Source of the DNA: an uncultured Eubacteriales bacterium
GTDB taxonomy: Bacteria > Bacillota > Clostridia > Peptostreptococcales > Anaerovoracaceae
Direction of reading: 5' to 3'
DNA: 64,000 bases
Assembly (NCBI GenBank): GCA_902775345.1
Contig: CACYLW010000004.1
Coordinates: 124,001-188,000, forward strand
Part shown: piece by piece, positions 1 to 7,721 of the stretch
How the letters are laid out: each line of letters begins with the position of its first letter
Numbering within the stretch: position 1 is the first letter of the stretch
Made by a program: the position numbers and the translations under genes
The notes under the pieces: generated by a model
The model's database searches: none
Seen by the model: only the letters and a program-made list of their open reading frames with translations
What the model was told of the DNA's origin: nothing

Positions 1-1619
1 TGGACGAGCAGGAGCTCGAAAAGAACCTCGGCACCATCGCGTTCTCGGGAAGCAGCAAGTTCAGCGAGCAGCTCGAGAAGGATTCGAAGGAGGCCAAGAC
101 TACCACTGCGGACCACACCTCCGAAGTGGATATCATAGGACAGTTCGGCGTAGGTTTTTACTCCGCGTTCATGGTTTCCGACAAGGTCGAGGTGGTCAGC
201 AAGCACTACGGTTCAGATAAGGCCTACAAATGGGTCTCCGAAGGAGCCGGCGGTTACAGCATCGAAGAGGCGGAAAGAGACGGCCACGGAACTGATGTCA
301 TAATGCACATCAGGCAGGACGGCGAAGAAGCGGACGAATTCAGCCAGTACATGAGGGAATACCCTATCTACAAGCTGGTCAAGAAGTACTCCGACTACAT
401 CCGCTTCCCTATCAAGATGCTGATGCCGCACCCGCAGGTCAAGGAAGGTTCGGATCCCGAGAACCCTGAGTACGAGGAAATCTGGGAATATGAAGTATTC
501 AACTCCATGGTGCCTCTCTGGCAGCGCAAGAAGTCAGAGGTCACCAAGGAAGAGTACGATGCTTTCTACAAGGCCACTTTCCAGGACGATACCCCTCCTC
601 TTGAGACGCTCACAGTCTCGGTTGAGGGCCTGGTGAGCTACAATGCCCTGATGTTCATCCCTGAGCTGGTACCTAACAAGTACTACACGGATGACTATAC
701 AGGCGGTCTGCAGCTTTACAGCTCGGGCGTACTCATCATGGACAAGTGCAAGGAACTCCTGCCGGATTATTTCAACTTTGTCAGAGGCGTTGTCGACTCC
801 CCTGACCTGTCGCTCAACATCTCGAGAGAGATGCTGCAGCACGACAGGCAGCTGAAACTGATCTCGAACAATCTCGAAAAGAAGATCAGGTCAAAGCTTG
901 AGGAGATGCGCGACAAAAACAGAGAAGAGTACGAGAAGTTCTACAAGAGCTTCGGACGCCAGCTCAAGCTCTGCGCGCTCGACGACTACGGCAAATACAA
1001 GGAGCAGCTGCAGTACGTAAGCCGCATGAAGGAAGACCAGGAATACATCTACTACGCAACGGGCGACAGCTTCGAGGCGGTAGACAAGATGCCGCAGACT
1101 GAAGTGCTGAAGGACAGAGGAATAGAGATCCTGTACTTCACGGACAGCACGGACGGATTCATCCCTGACATGTTCCGCGAATACAAAGGAAAGAAGTACA
1201 TGTCCGTCATCGACGGCGACTTCGATCTCGGCGACGGCAAGGATGAAGAGAAGATGAACAAGGCGTTCAAGGACACCTTCGACTTCGTCAAGGAGACACT
1301 GGGTGACAGAGTGGATGTCGTAAAGGCGACAACCAAACTGAAGACCCATCCTGTCTGTCTCTCAAGCGGGGACGGGATCACCTTCGAGATGGAGAAGTAC
1401 TTCACCGCCGTAAACCCTGATCTGGGAATGAAGGCAAAGCGCATACTCGAGCTCAACGTAGATCATGACGCGTTCCTGGCGCTCGACAGAGCAAGGATCG
1501 ACGATCCTGAGAGAGCGAAGAAAATGTGCGAAGTGCTGCTCAACCAGGCGCTGCTGATCGCGGGCCTGCCTGTCCAGGATCCAAGCGCGTACACTGATAT
1601 TATCTGCTCACTGTTCTGA
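1..1619 (+). CDS. htpG: Molecular chaperone HtpG (Hsp90), 3' part
   Basis: Bacterial Hsp90, a dimeric cytosolic ATP-dependent chaperone. The reading frame is already open at base 3, so the start codon and the first part of the N-terminal ATPase domain lie upstream of the window; 538 residues are visible. The visible N-terminal part contains the family sequences LGTIAFSGSSKF and IGQFGVGFYSAFMV, which belong to the nucleotide-binding lid region. The middle domain (LNISREMLQHDRQL) and the C-terminal dimerisation domain follow without interruption. The stop is 16 bases before the CooC-like gene, so the two may be co-transcribed. Only the missing 5' end is unusual, and the family assignment is secure. 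Confidence 0.96.
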   Translation, partial: DEQELEKNLGTIAFSGSSKFSEQLEKDSKEAKTTTADHTSEVDIIGQFGVGFYSAFMVSDKVEVVSKHYGSDKAYKWVSEGAGGYSIEEAERDGHGTDVIMHIRQDGEEADEFSQYMREYPIYKLVKKYSDYIRFPIKMLMPHPQVKEGSDPENPEYEEIWEYEVFNSMVPLWQRKKSEVTKEEYDAFYKATFQDDTPPLETLTVSVEGLVSYNALMFIPELVPNKYYTDDYTGGLQLYSSGVLIMDKCKELLPDYFNFVRGVVDSPDLSLNISREMLQHDRQLKLISNNLEKKIRSKLEEMRDKNREEYEKFYKSFGRQLKLCALDDYGKYKEQLQYVSRMKEDQEYIYYATGDSFEAVDKMPQTEVLKDRGIEILYFTDSTDGFIPDMFREYKGKKYMSVIDGDFDLGDGKDEEKMNKAFKDTFDFVKETLGDRVDVVKATTKLKTHPVCLSSGDGITFEMEKYFTAVNPDLGMKAKRILELNVDHDAFLALDRARIDDPERAKKMCEVLLNQALLIAGLPVQDPSAYTDIICSLF

Positions 1620-1635
1620 CAAAGGGGCAAACAAA

Positions 1636-2403
1636 ATGGAAGAAACCAGAGATACTAAAATTTTAACAGTTGCCGGCAAGGGCGGCGTCGGAAAGACTTC
1701 GATCAGTTCCGCGATGGTCAGGATCCTCACTGAGGAATATCCTGACGCGAGGATACTCGCGATCGATGCCGACCCTGCCATCGGTCTCACGACAGCGCTC
1801 GGCGTTGAGCCGACTGACACTCTCGACGGCATCCGCAAGAAGATCGTCGGAAGCGTTGAAGAAGGCCGCCCGAAAGAAGCCATTGAGATGCTCAACGAGG
1901 CAAGGTTCCGTATTTTCGACACCATGCTCGAAGAGCAGAAGTTCAGCTTCCTCGCGATCGGAAGGCCTGAGGCTGCCGGCTGCTACTGCAAGGTGAATGC
2001 CTACCTGAAGGAGGTCATCAGCCTGCTGGCCAACGACTTCGATTATGTAGTCATTGACGGCGAAGCGGGTATCGAGCAGATCAACAGAAGAGTAATGGAA
2101 AAAGTCACGCATCTCTTCCTGATCACCGACCCGAGCCGCAAGGGCTGCAAGGTGGTGGACACCATCAAGGAGGTTGCCGATGAACTCGTCATGTACGACA
2201 AGTGCGGAGTCATCGTCAACAGAGTCAAAGAGGAATCGATTCCTCATATCAAGATCGAATCGGCAGAAGTGCTTGCCTACATCCCTGAGGACAAGACACA
2301 CGCCGACAACGATATAATGGGCGTCAGCGTATTTGACCTGCCGGAGGACTCTCCTGTAATGGCAGGTACACGTGAGGCGCTTCGCAAAATGCAACTAATT
2401 TAA
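1636..2403 (+). CDS. CooC/AcsF-type nickel-insertion ATPase
   Basis: P-loop ATPase of the MinD/SIMIBI class, 255 residues. It has a deviant Walker A (GKGGVGKT, residues 15-22) and a CxC pair (C116, C118, in GCYCKVN). In CooC that CxC pair binds the metal at the dimer interface. CooC proteins, and AcsF for acetyl-CoA synthase, insert nickel into CODH/ACS active sites. A spaced 'aaaggggcaaacaaa' precedes the ATG. It is the first gene of a cluster with dehydratase-type subunits and an ACS-like protein. No CODH catalytic subunit is in the window, so its client is inferred to be a cluster member. Family is confident; client is not. Confidence 0.85.
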   Translation: MEETRDTKILTVAGKGGVGKTSISSAMVRILTEEYPDARILAIDADPAIGLTTALGVEPTDTLDGIRKKIVGSVEEGRPKEAIEMLNEARFRIFDTMLEEQKFSFLAIGRPEAAGCYCKVNAYLKEVISLLANDFDYVVIDGEAGIEQINRRVMEKVTHLFLITDPSRKGCKVVDTIKEVADELVMYDKCGVIVNRVKEESIPHIKIESAEVLAYIPEDKTHADNDIMGVSVFDLPEDSPVMAGTREALRKMQLI

Positions 2404-2487
2404 TTAGATATTAAATAGCAATAAGGGATCCCCCACCGCATGGCGGCGGTCTCCCCTTGTTGCAGAGTTGAGAGGGAGGTTACAACA

Positions 2488-3684
2488 TTGAAAGACTTGA
2501 AGCATTTGATCTACTTCGAGGGCCTTCTGGACAATGCTGACAACGAGCTGGTAGAACAGGCGAAAAAGGACGGCAAGCTCATCATGGGCTATACCTGCTA
2601 TCATATTCCTGAAGTTCTGCTGAACGTTGACAACTGTGTATCGGTCAGACTCCGCGCTCCAAGAACCGGTTCGATCGACATATCTACATATTATATGTCG
2701 AACTACGTTTGCGAGTACGCGAGAGCGCTGCTCGAAAGGGCTATCGAAGGAGGCTACCAGTTCCTGGACGGTCTCGCGGGTGTGGATGCGTGCTCGATGA
2801 TGAACAGATTCTACGAGCATTTCAGCATTCTCAAGTGCAACGACAAGGAAAACTTTTTCGTTACACACCTGGATGTTCCGTACAAGACAGAGGGGTTCTC
2901 GTTCAATCACATGCAGAGACAGCTGGAAGTAAGACTTCTTGATGTAATGCATGACAAGTTGGGAGTAGACGTTTCAGACGCGGCTATCCGCAAGGCTGTC
3001 GCGGAGCACAACGAAGTCTGCAAGATCATGCAGGAGATCAGCGAAATGCGTAAGGCAGATAACCCTGTGATCACGGGATATGAATTCCACGTTCTGAACC
3101 TCGTGACTTACACCTGCCCGAAGTATCTGATCCTGCCTTATCTCAAGGAGACACTGGAAGAGCTCAAGAAGAGAAAACCGGACGATAAGCTGCCTAGATG
3201 CAGAGTCGGTATCGTAGGATCCGAGATCGACGACCCTGAGTTCACAAAGATGATCGAAGCTGCCGGTGCAAGAGTCGTATTCGACAGACACTGCTTCGGA
3301 GCGATTCCTGGCAGAGAAGTCATCGAACTCACAGATGACGAGGATGCACTTCCACAGATCGTACGCCACTACATGAACACATCAGAGTGCGCACGATACA
3401 TCGCGGACAACAAGGTGCTGCAGAGAAGAGAGACTGCAGACAGACTCGCCAGGGAGTTCAAGGCAGACGGCATCATCTACGAGCAGATGAAATACTGCGA
3501 CTTCTGGGGATTCGAAAGAGCTCTCGTCAGCCACATCATGTCAGAGGAATACGGCTGGCCGATCCTTTCGATCGACAGACTGTACAACGCAAAAGGATCC
3601 GGACAGCTCAGAACAAGATTCCAGGCTTTCGTGGAATCGCTTGAGATCAAGAAGATCCAGAAAGCAAGGAAAGGAGGCAAGTAA
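2488..3684 (+). CDS. 2-hydroxyacyl-CoA dehydratase/benzoyl-CoA reductase family, smaller subunit
   Basis: Member of the superfamily that includes HgdB, FldC and BcrB/BcrC. These are [4Fe-4S] proteins that receive a low-potential electron from an ATP-driven activase. I chose the TTG start at 2488 because AGAGGGAGGT lies seven bases upstream; an in-frame ATG at 2440 has no such site and falls in a GC-rich hairpin. The 398-residue protein carries the cluster-type cysteines in GYTCYHIPE (C37), GVDACSMMN (C102) and MKYCDFWGFE (C337). It is separated from the larger subunit gene by three bases. Substrate is unknown; it could equally be a double-cubane-cluster type reductase. Confidence 0.82.
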   Translation: MKDLKHLIYFEGLLDNADNELVEQAKKDGKLIMGYTCYHIPEVLLNVDNCVSVRLRAPRTGSIDISTYYMSNYVCEYARALLERAIEGGYQFLDGLAGVDACSMMNRFYEHFSILKCNDKENFFVTHLDVPYKTEGFSFNHMQRQLEVRLLDVMHDKLGVDVSDAAIRKAVAEHNEVCKIMQEISEMRKADNPVITGYEFHVLNLVTYTCPKYLILPYLKETLEELKKRKPDDKLPRCRVGIVGSEIDDPEFTKMIEAAGARVVFDRHCFGAIPGREVIELTDDEDALPQIVRHYMNTSECARYIADNKVLQRRETADRLAREFKADGIIYEQMKYCDFWGFERALVSHIMSEEYGWPILSIDRLYNAKGSGQLRTRFQAFVESLEIKKIQKARKGGK

Positions 3685-3687
3685 GCT

Positions 3688-5553
3688 ATGGTACTGACAA
3701 CAGAATTGCTCGGCATCAAGAATGCTCTTGCCGAAAGCAGAGAAAAGAAAGTAAAGAAAGACGCAGCTAAGGGAAAGTTCCATTATCCAAATCCTAAGTT
3801 CTGGCGCTGCAAGGACAACATGGACTTCAAGGCTCAGGGCAGGAACCTCATGGAAATCGGCAAGATCTGCGTTGAGATGTTCAAGGAAGCAGACAAAAAA
3901 GGCTTCTGCATGAAGCAGGTCGAGAGATGCAGAGACGATCTCGCAAGATGCGCTCTCGAATTCAGACAGGCTACAGAGATGAGCCCGGCAGAATTCAAGG
4001 AAGTGTTCCTCCACGGAGAGAGGACCCTCGGAAAACTCTACCGCAAGGGCGACATGGTTCCTGTAAGAAGAGAGTGGAGAGGCGCAGCTGATACGGCTTA
4101 CGACTTCTACAGATGGGGCAAGATGTGGAGCATGCTGATCCTGACGTTCGGCAGAGACCTCATCCCGGCACTCAACTCGACATTCCACTACAGATGGATG
4201 ATCTCATACATGTGCTGCGTAGGCTTCATGGATAAGAACACATCCGGTCAGAAGGGCAGCGCTCTGAAGATGTCGCACCTGATGACATACGATATCTTCC
4301 GCTATGTAGCTGAGAACCTGGTATTCCTCGCCAAGGGCGACAAGAAGAACGGTAACTCCGCAGAGCTCAACAAGAAAGTCGTTCTCTTCGACGAGATGAC
4401 CATGGGACAGATCATGGCAGGATTCCCGGATCTCCTGGGTATCCCTTATCAGCTGATGCCGGTATTCCTGGTATCTGAGATCGACCAGCTCACATGCGTA
4501 CCGTATATCGACGCTGTAGAGAGCTTCGGACTCCCTGCTGATACATGCCCGGTACCTTCGTCAGAGTGCGGCGCTCTGGTAGTAGACGCGCTTCCTCACA
4601 TGGGATCGTGCTTCATTTCCAGCTCGATGCCTTGCGACGGATCGACGATGGCTTCCGAGTACATGAGCAGAAGATTCCCGGATCTGCCGGTATATCACCT
4701 GACATTCCCGGTAAGATACGAGGACGAAGAGACTACACGCTACGCTGTTGATGACATCAAGGGATGCATCAAGTTCGTAGAGGAAGTCACAGGCGCCAAG
4801 TGGAGCTGGGACGCTTACTTCAAGCAGATGAAGCGCTTCAACGAGGAGACTGCTTACGAGCTGCAGAAGTGGGAAGTCAACAAGACCGACTATCCGCAGA
4901 TCATCGGACCGTCATACGAGCTCTTCCGTAAGTGGAACTACGAGATGGACGGCGGCGCAGACCCTAGAGTCATGAAGACCTTCAAGAAGGTAAATGACAT
5001 CATGATGAGGGCTTACGAGAGACGCGAAGAGGCATGGCGCAACAAGATGAGATACAGAGGTATCGTATGGTCCTGCCCTGCTCACTACTATGCTAACTTC
5101 TCGAACTGGCTCGCTAACTGCTGGGGAATCGACATCCTCGTTGAGATGGAGTCCCTGAACTTCACAAAGGTCCTCGAAACAGAGGATAAGGAAGAAGCTC
5201 TCATGGACCTCGCAAGACTCTACGAGCGCATGGTAATGAGAAGACACACAAACGGCGGTTACCAGAACGTTGTTGACGAGATGTGGAGACAGGTCGAAGA
5301 CTGGAGAGCAGAGATCATCATCATGTACCAGAACGTTGCCTGCAAGAACATGGCTACGCTCCAGGGTATCCTCGACGATACATGCAGAGACAGAAATCAT
5401 CACATGATCTGGATCGAGCATGACCTGATGGACCCTAGAACGGTATCCAGAAAGACCATGAGAGACAAGGTCAACGAGTACATGAGAACAGTCATGAAGG
5501 CTGAGCCGGTAGACCCGACACTCTGCGACTTCGACGACGAGCTCGGCATGTAA
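3688..5553 (+). CDS. 2-hydroxyacyl-CoA dehydratase family, large subunit with N-terminal extension
   Basis: Partner of the preceding gene, with AAAGGAGGCAAG just upstream of the ATG. At 621 residues it is well above the roughly 400-480 of HgdA/FldB-type subunits. About the first 200 residues, rich in charged and aromatic positions, form an extension I do not recognise. The family core follows, with DTCPVPSSECGALV, SSMPCDGSTM, YQNVACKNMATLQGI and a late acidic DLMDPRTVSR motif that matches the conserved D-x-DPR region. The cysteines in these motifs are the likely Fe-S ligands. Gene order (two subunits then activase) supports a functional enzyme. The reaction is not deducible. Confidence 0.8.
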   Translation: MVLTTELLGIKNALAESREKKVKKDAAKGKFHYPNPKFWRCKDNMDFKAQGRNLMEIGKICVEMFKEADKKGFCMKQVERCRDDLARCALEFRQATEMSPAEFKEVFLHGERTLGKLYRKGDMVPVRREWRGAADTAYDFYRWGKMWSMLILTFGRDLIPALNSTFHYRWMISYMCCVGFMDKNTSGQKGSALKMSHLMTYDIFRYVAENLVFLAKGDKKNGNSAELNKKVVLFDEMTMGQIMAGFPDLLGIPYQLMPVFLVSEIDQLTCVPYIDAVESFGLPADTCPVPSSECGALVVDALPHMGSCFISSSMPCDGSTMASEYMSRRFPDLPVYHLTFPVRYEDEETTRYAVDDIKGCIKFVEEVTGAKWSWDAYFKQMKRFNEETAYELQKWEVNKTDYPQIIGPSYELFRKWNYEMDGGADPRVMKTFKKVNDIMMRAYERREEAWRNKMRYRGIVWSCPAHYYANFSNWLANCWGIDILVEMESLNFTKVLETEDKEEALMDLARLYERMVMRRHTNGGYQNVVDEMWRQVEDWRAEIIIMYQNVACKNMATLQGILDDTCRDRNHHMIWIEHDLMDPRTVSRKTMRDKVNEYMRTVMKAEPVDPTLCDFDDELGM

Positions 5554-5564
5554 TTGCTGCTCGT

Positions 5565-5617
5565 TTTACTGCTGATCCCGCGTACGGCTCTCGCCTCGCT
5601 GCGTGCTCATCAGTAAA
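5565..5617. other. Imperfect intercistronic hairpin
   Basis: The arms at 5565-5582 and 5600-5617 match at about 14 of 18 positions around a C-rich loop. It sits just after the large dehydratase subunit and before the activase. No clear T-run follows, so it could be an attenuating or mRNA-processing hairpin rather than a full terminator. Confidence 0.4.
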
Positions 5618-5721
5618 TCTCGCCTATTTGAAAAATTTATGGCATACGGAAACTTAATGGTGTAAAATAGTTTACGCTAAACTGCACTTCATAATAAGGA
5701 AGTTTATAAAGGAGAAAAGAA

Positions 5722-6513
5722 ATGAAATATTATGGCGGCTGTGATGTAGGTTCAACTTATACAAAAGCAGTAATTCTTGACGAGGCTGGTAAGATCGTTG
5801 CTGACACAACTATCAAGAGCAAGATCAACTCCGAAGCATCTGCAAGACTGGCAATGGAAGAAGTACTCGGCAAAGTAGGCCTTAAGTCCTCCAAGGACCT
5901 CGCTTACCTCATCGGTACAGGATACGGACGTAACAAGGTTCCGTTCGCTGACGAGAACATCTCCGAGATCTCCTGCCACGCTATGGGCGTACACGTAACA
6001 GATCCAAGCGTCAAGGCTATCATCGATATCGGCGGACAGGACGTTAAGGGTATCGCAGTTGACACAGACGGTACAGTCAAGAACTTCGCTATGAACGATA
6101 AGTGCGCAGCAGGAACAGGCAGATTCTACGAAGCTATGGCAAGGTCGTTCGAGATGACTCTCCCTGAGTTCTCGAAGCTGTCCCTGACCGCAAAGAATGT
6201 TATTCCTATCACTGCACAGTGCACAGTATTCGCTGAGTCCGAGGTTATCACTCTCGTTGGTGAGAACAAGCCAATGGACGAGATCGCTGCAGGAATCCAG
6301 ATGGCTGTTGCTAAGAGATGCTTCGTAATGGCTAAGAAGGCAGGCGCTACAGACTCCATCACACTCACAGGCGGATGCGCTAAGAACGATGGCCTCAAGG
6401 ACGCTATCGAGCACGTACTCAAGCTCAAGGTAATCAACCTCAAGACAGACCCACAGCTGATGGGAGCACTCGGTGCTGCTGAATTCGCTCGTCAGAAGGG
6501 ACAGGCTAAGTAA
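5722..6513 (+). CDS. Acyl-CoA dehydratase activase (HgdC/BcrAD-type ATPase)
   Basis: ASKHA-fold ATPase, 263 residues, that drives an electron onto dehydratase or reductase subunits at the cost of ATP. Visible are the phosphate-1 loop (DVGSTYTKAV, residues 8-17), the phosphate-2 loop (IDIGGQDVKG, 101-110), and both cysteines that coordinate the dimer-bridging [4Fe-4S] cluster: C128 in NDKCAAGTGRF and C167 in AQCTVFAESE. A GGAGAAAAGAA site precedes the ATG. The gene directly follows the two dehydratase-like subunits, as in hgd, had and fld loci. All key residues are intact, so it should be active. The partner is inferred from position. Confidence 0.92.
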   Translation: MKYYGGCDVGSTYTKAVILDEAGKIVADTTIKSKINSEASARLAMEEVLGKVGLKSSKDLAYLIGTGYGRNKVPFADENISEISCHAMGVHVTDPSVKAIIDIGGQDVKGIAVDTDGTVKNFAMNDKCAAGTGRFYEAMARSFEMTLPEFSKLSLTAKNVIPITAQCTVFAESEVITLVGENKPMDEIAAGIQMAVAKRCFVMAKKAGATDSITLTGGCAKNDGLKDAIEHVLKLKVINLKTDPQLMGALGAAEFARQKGQAK

Positions 6514-6531
6514 TCCGAAAGGAGCACTACA

Positions 6532-6714
6532 ATGAAGAACAAAAAGAAATGCCCTGTATGCAGAGCACTGAAGCTCATCACAACGATCCTCGGCCTTGCA
6601 ACAGGAACACTCTTTGTGGTCTACTTCCTCAACCTCGACCAGAAGCTCCTTGCGTGGGCTTATGCCAGAGTAAATGAGATCTTCGACCGCAAACCGGTTG
6701 ACATCAAATTCTAA
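6532..6714 (+). CDS. Small CPVC-containing single-span membrane protein
   Basis: A 60-residue protein with AAAGGAGC in front of its ATG, 18 bases after the activase. The N-terminus is basic and carries a CPVC pair (residues 8-11). One hydrophobic segment (about residues 15-36) follows, then a charged tail. The CxxC could bind a metal or Fe-S centre or do thiol exchange; the basic residues before the helix predict this end is cytoplasmic. I do not recognise the family. Its place between activase and ACS-like gene suggests an accessory role, for example membrane attachment. Confidence 0.65.
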   Translation: MKNKKKCPVCRALKLITTILGLATGTLFVVYFLNLDQKLLAWAYARVNEIFDRKPVDIKF

Positions 6715-6723
6715 ACCAAAGCT

Positions 6724-6756
6724 GCGGAGGCGGGAAAAATACTCCCGCCTCGCCGC
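6724..6756. other. GC-rich intercistronic hairpin
   Basis: A perfect nine-base stem (GAGGCGGGA at 6727-6735 and TCCCGCCTC at 6743-6751) lies between the small membrane protein gene and the ACS-like gene. There is no T-run, so partial termination or transcript processing is more likely than complete termination. Confidence 0.5.
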
Positions 6757-6827
6757 GGTTGCGGAAGCCTCCATGGCAGGAGTCCTTTCCCGCCCTGAAG
6801 GCAATTTTCTTTATAAGGGGAAACAGT

Positions 6828-7568
6828 ATGGAACTGTATAATTCGATTATCGAAAAAGTCGATGGTCTGCTCGGGAACGCACAGCCTAAGCGTTATGAGT
6901 ATAATCCGGCTAAGTGCTGGGAAGACGTTGGCGGAAACCAGCTCGTCATGATGAAGGAATCCGCCTATGAACTCGGCGGAGACAATAAGCCTGCTGTCAA
7001 TTACGCGTGCGTAACTTCGACGGACGGTTTTGCTGACAAGGATGAGATCCTGGTATACGGCAAGGACCTCAATCAGATCAAGGGAAGTGTCTCCTTCGCA
7101 AGGATAGTCCTCGTAAAGGTCAACATCCTCGACGGTGAAGGCGAAGAGGATACTGAGCCTCTCTTCAGGGCGATCCAGGACATCGACTTCGTCAAGTATC
7201 ATGTATATCCGAAGGGATACATGATCAGATCTTCTTCGGACAGCCACAGGGAGCAGGTCCGGGTTTCAAAGGAAGCAGTCCGCAAGGGCATCACATTCGA
7301 ACAGGTCGGCAACTCCTACATCGCGCAGTACAAAAAGAACCCTAATATCGTAGCGGTCAAGGTGATATTCGTCACTACAGACGATGCGGATTATGCGGGA
7401 ATGAGAGCTGACGCAAAGAAGACAAGAGACATCACGATGACTCTTTCGAAGATCCTTGAAGGCATGGCGACAGACTGCCACAGCTGCAGCCTCAGAGAGA
7501 TCTGCGATGAAGTGGAAGGCCTCAAGGAACTCCACTTTGGCAAGGAAAAGAAAGAGTTCAAAGGCTAA
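6828..7568 (+). CDS. Stand-alone acetyl-CoA synthase (AcsB/CdhC) middle-region homologue
   Basis: The 246-residue protein resembles the segment of acetyl-CoA synthase just before and including the first A-cluster cysteines. It has an RVSKEAVRKGI stretch (145-155), a PNIVAVKVIFVTTDD beta-strand segment (172-186), and a cysteine group C217-x2-C220-x5-C226 in DCHSCSLREIC. In ACS the equivalent region has Cx2Cx8C. The C-terminal half of ACS that supplies the nickel-binding CGC is absent. I chose the ATG at 6828, preceded by AAGGGGAAACAG. It follows CooC/AcsF-like, dehydratase and activase genes, hinting at a metal-cofactor role. Homology is recalled from the family, not computed; function unknown. 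Confidence 0.65.
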   Translation: MELYNSIIEKVDGLLGNAQPKRYEYNPAKCWEDVGGNQLVMMKESAYELGGDNKPAVNYACVTSTDGFADKDEILVYGKDLNQIKGSVSFARIVLVKVNILDGEGEEDTEPLFRAIQDIDFVKYHVYPKGYMIRSSSDSHREQVRVSKEAVRKGITFEQVGNSYIAQYKKNPNIVAVKVIFVTTDDADYAGMRADAKKTRDITMTLSKILEGMATDCHSCSLREICDEVEGLKELHFGKEKKEFKG

Positions 7569-7582
7569 AAACATTGTTTTTC

Positions 7583-7604
7583 GGGCGCTATGCGCCCTTT
7601 TTTT
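7583..7604 (+). terminator. Rho-independent terminator of the dehydratase/ACS-like cluster
   Basis: GGGCGC-TAT-GCGCCC stem (7583-7597) followed directly by seven T. It closes the cluster that begins at htpG/cooC. Confidence 0.92.
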
Positions 7605-7721
7605 ATACTTCTCTCTTAAAAAGCATGTATATAAGCATTAATTATGCACAGTATCGTGCACACACACGGCACTTATTGTAAAATGACTATGTATATATTG
7701 CTCTGAAAACGGAGATCGCAT

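Noticed and set aside
2440..2487. Upstream ATG extension of the small dehydratase subunit
   Set aside because: The extra 16 residues do not match the family, and the strong ribosome binding site belongs to the TTG at 2488.
5752..6804. 350-codon minus-strand frame opposite the activase
   Set aside because: Covers the activase and the small membrane gene in antisense; Ser/Cys/Leu-rich translation without motifs.
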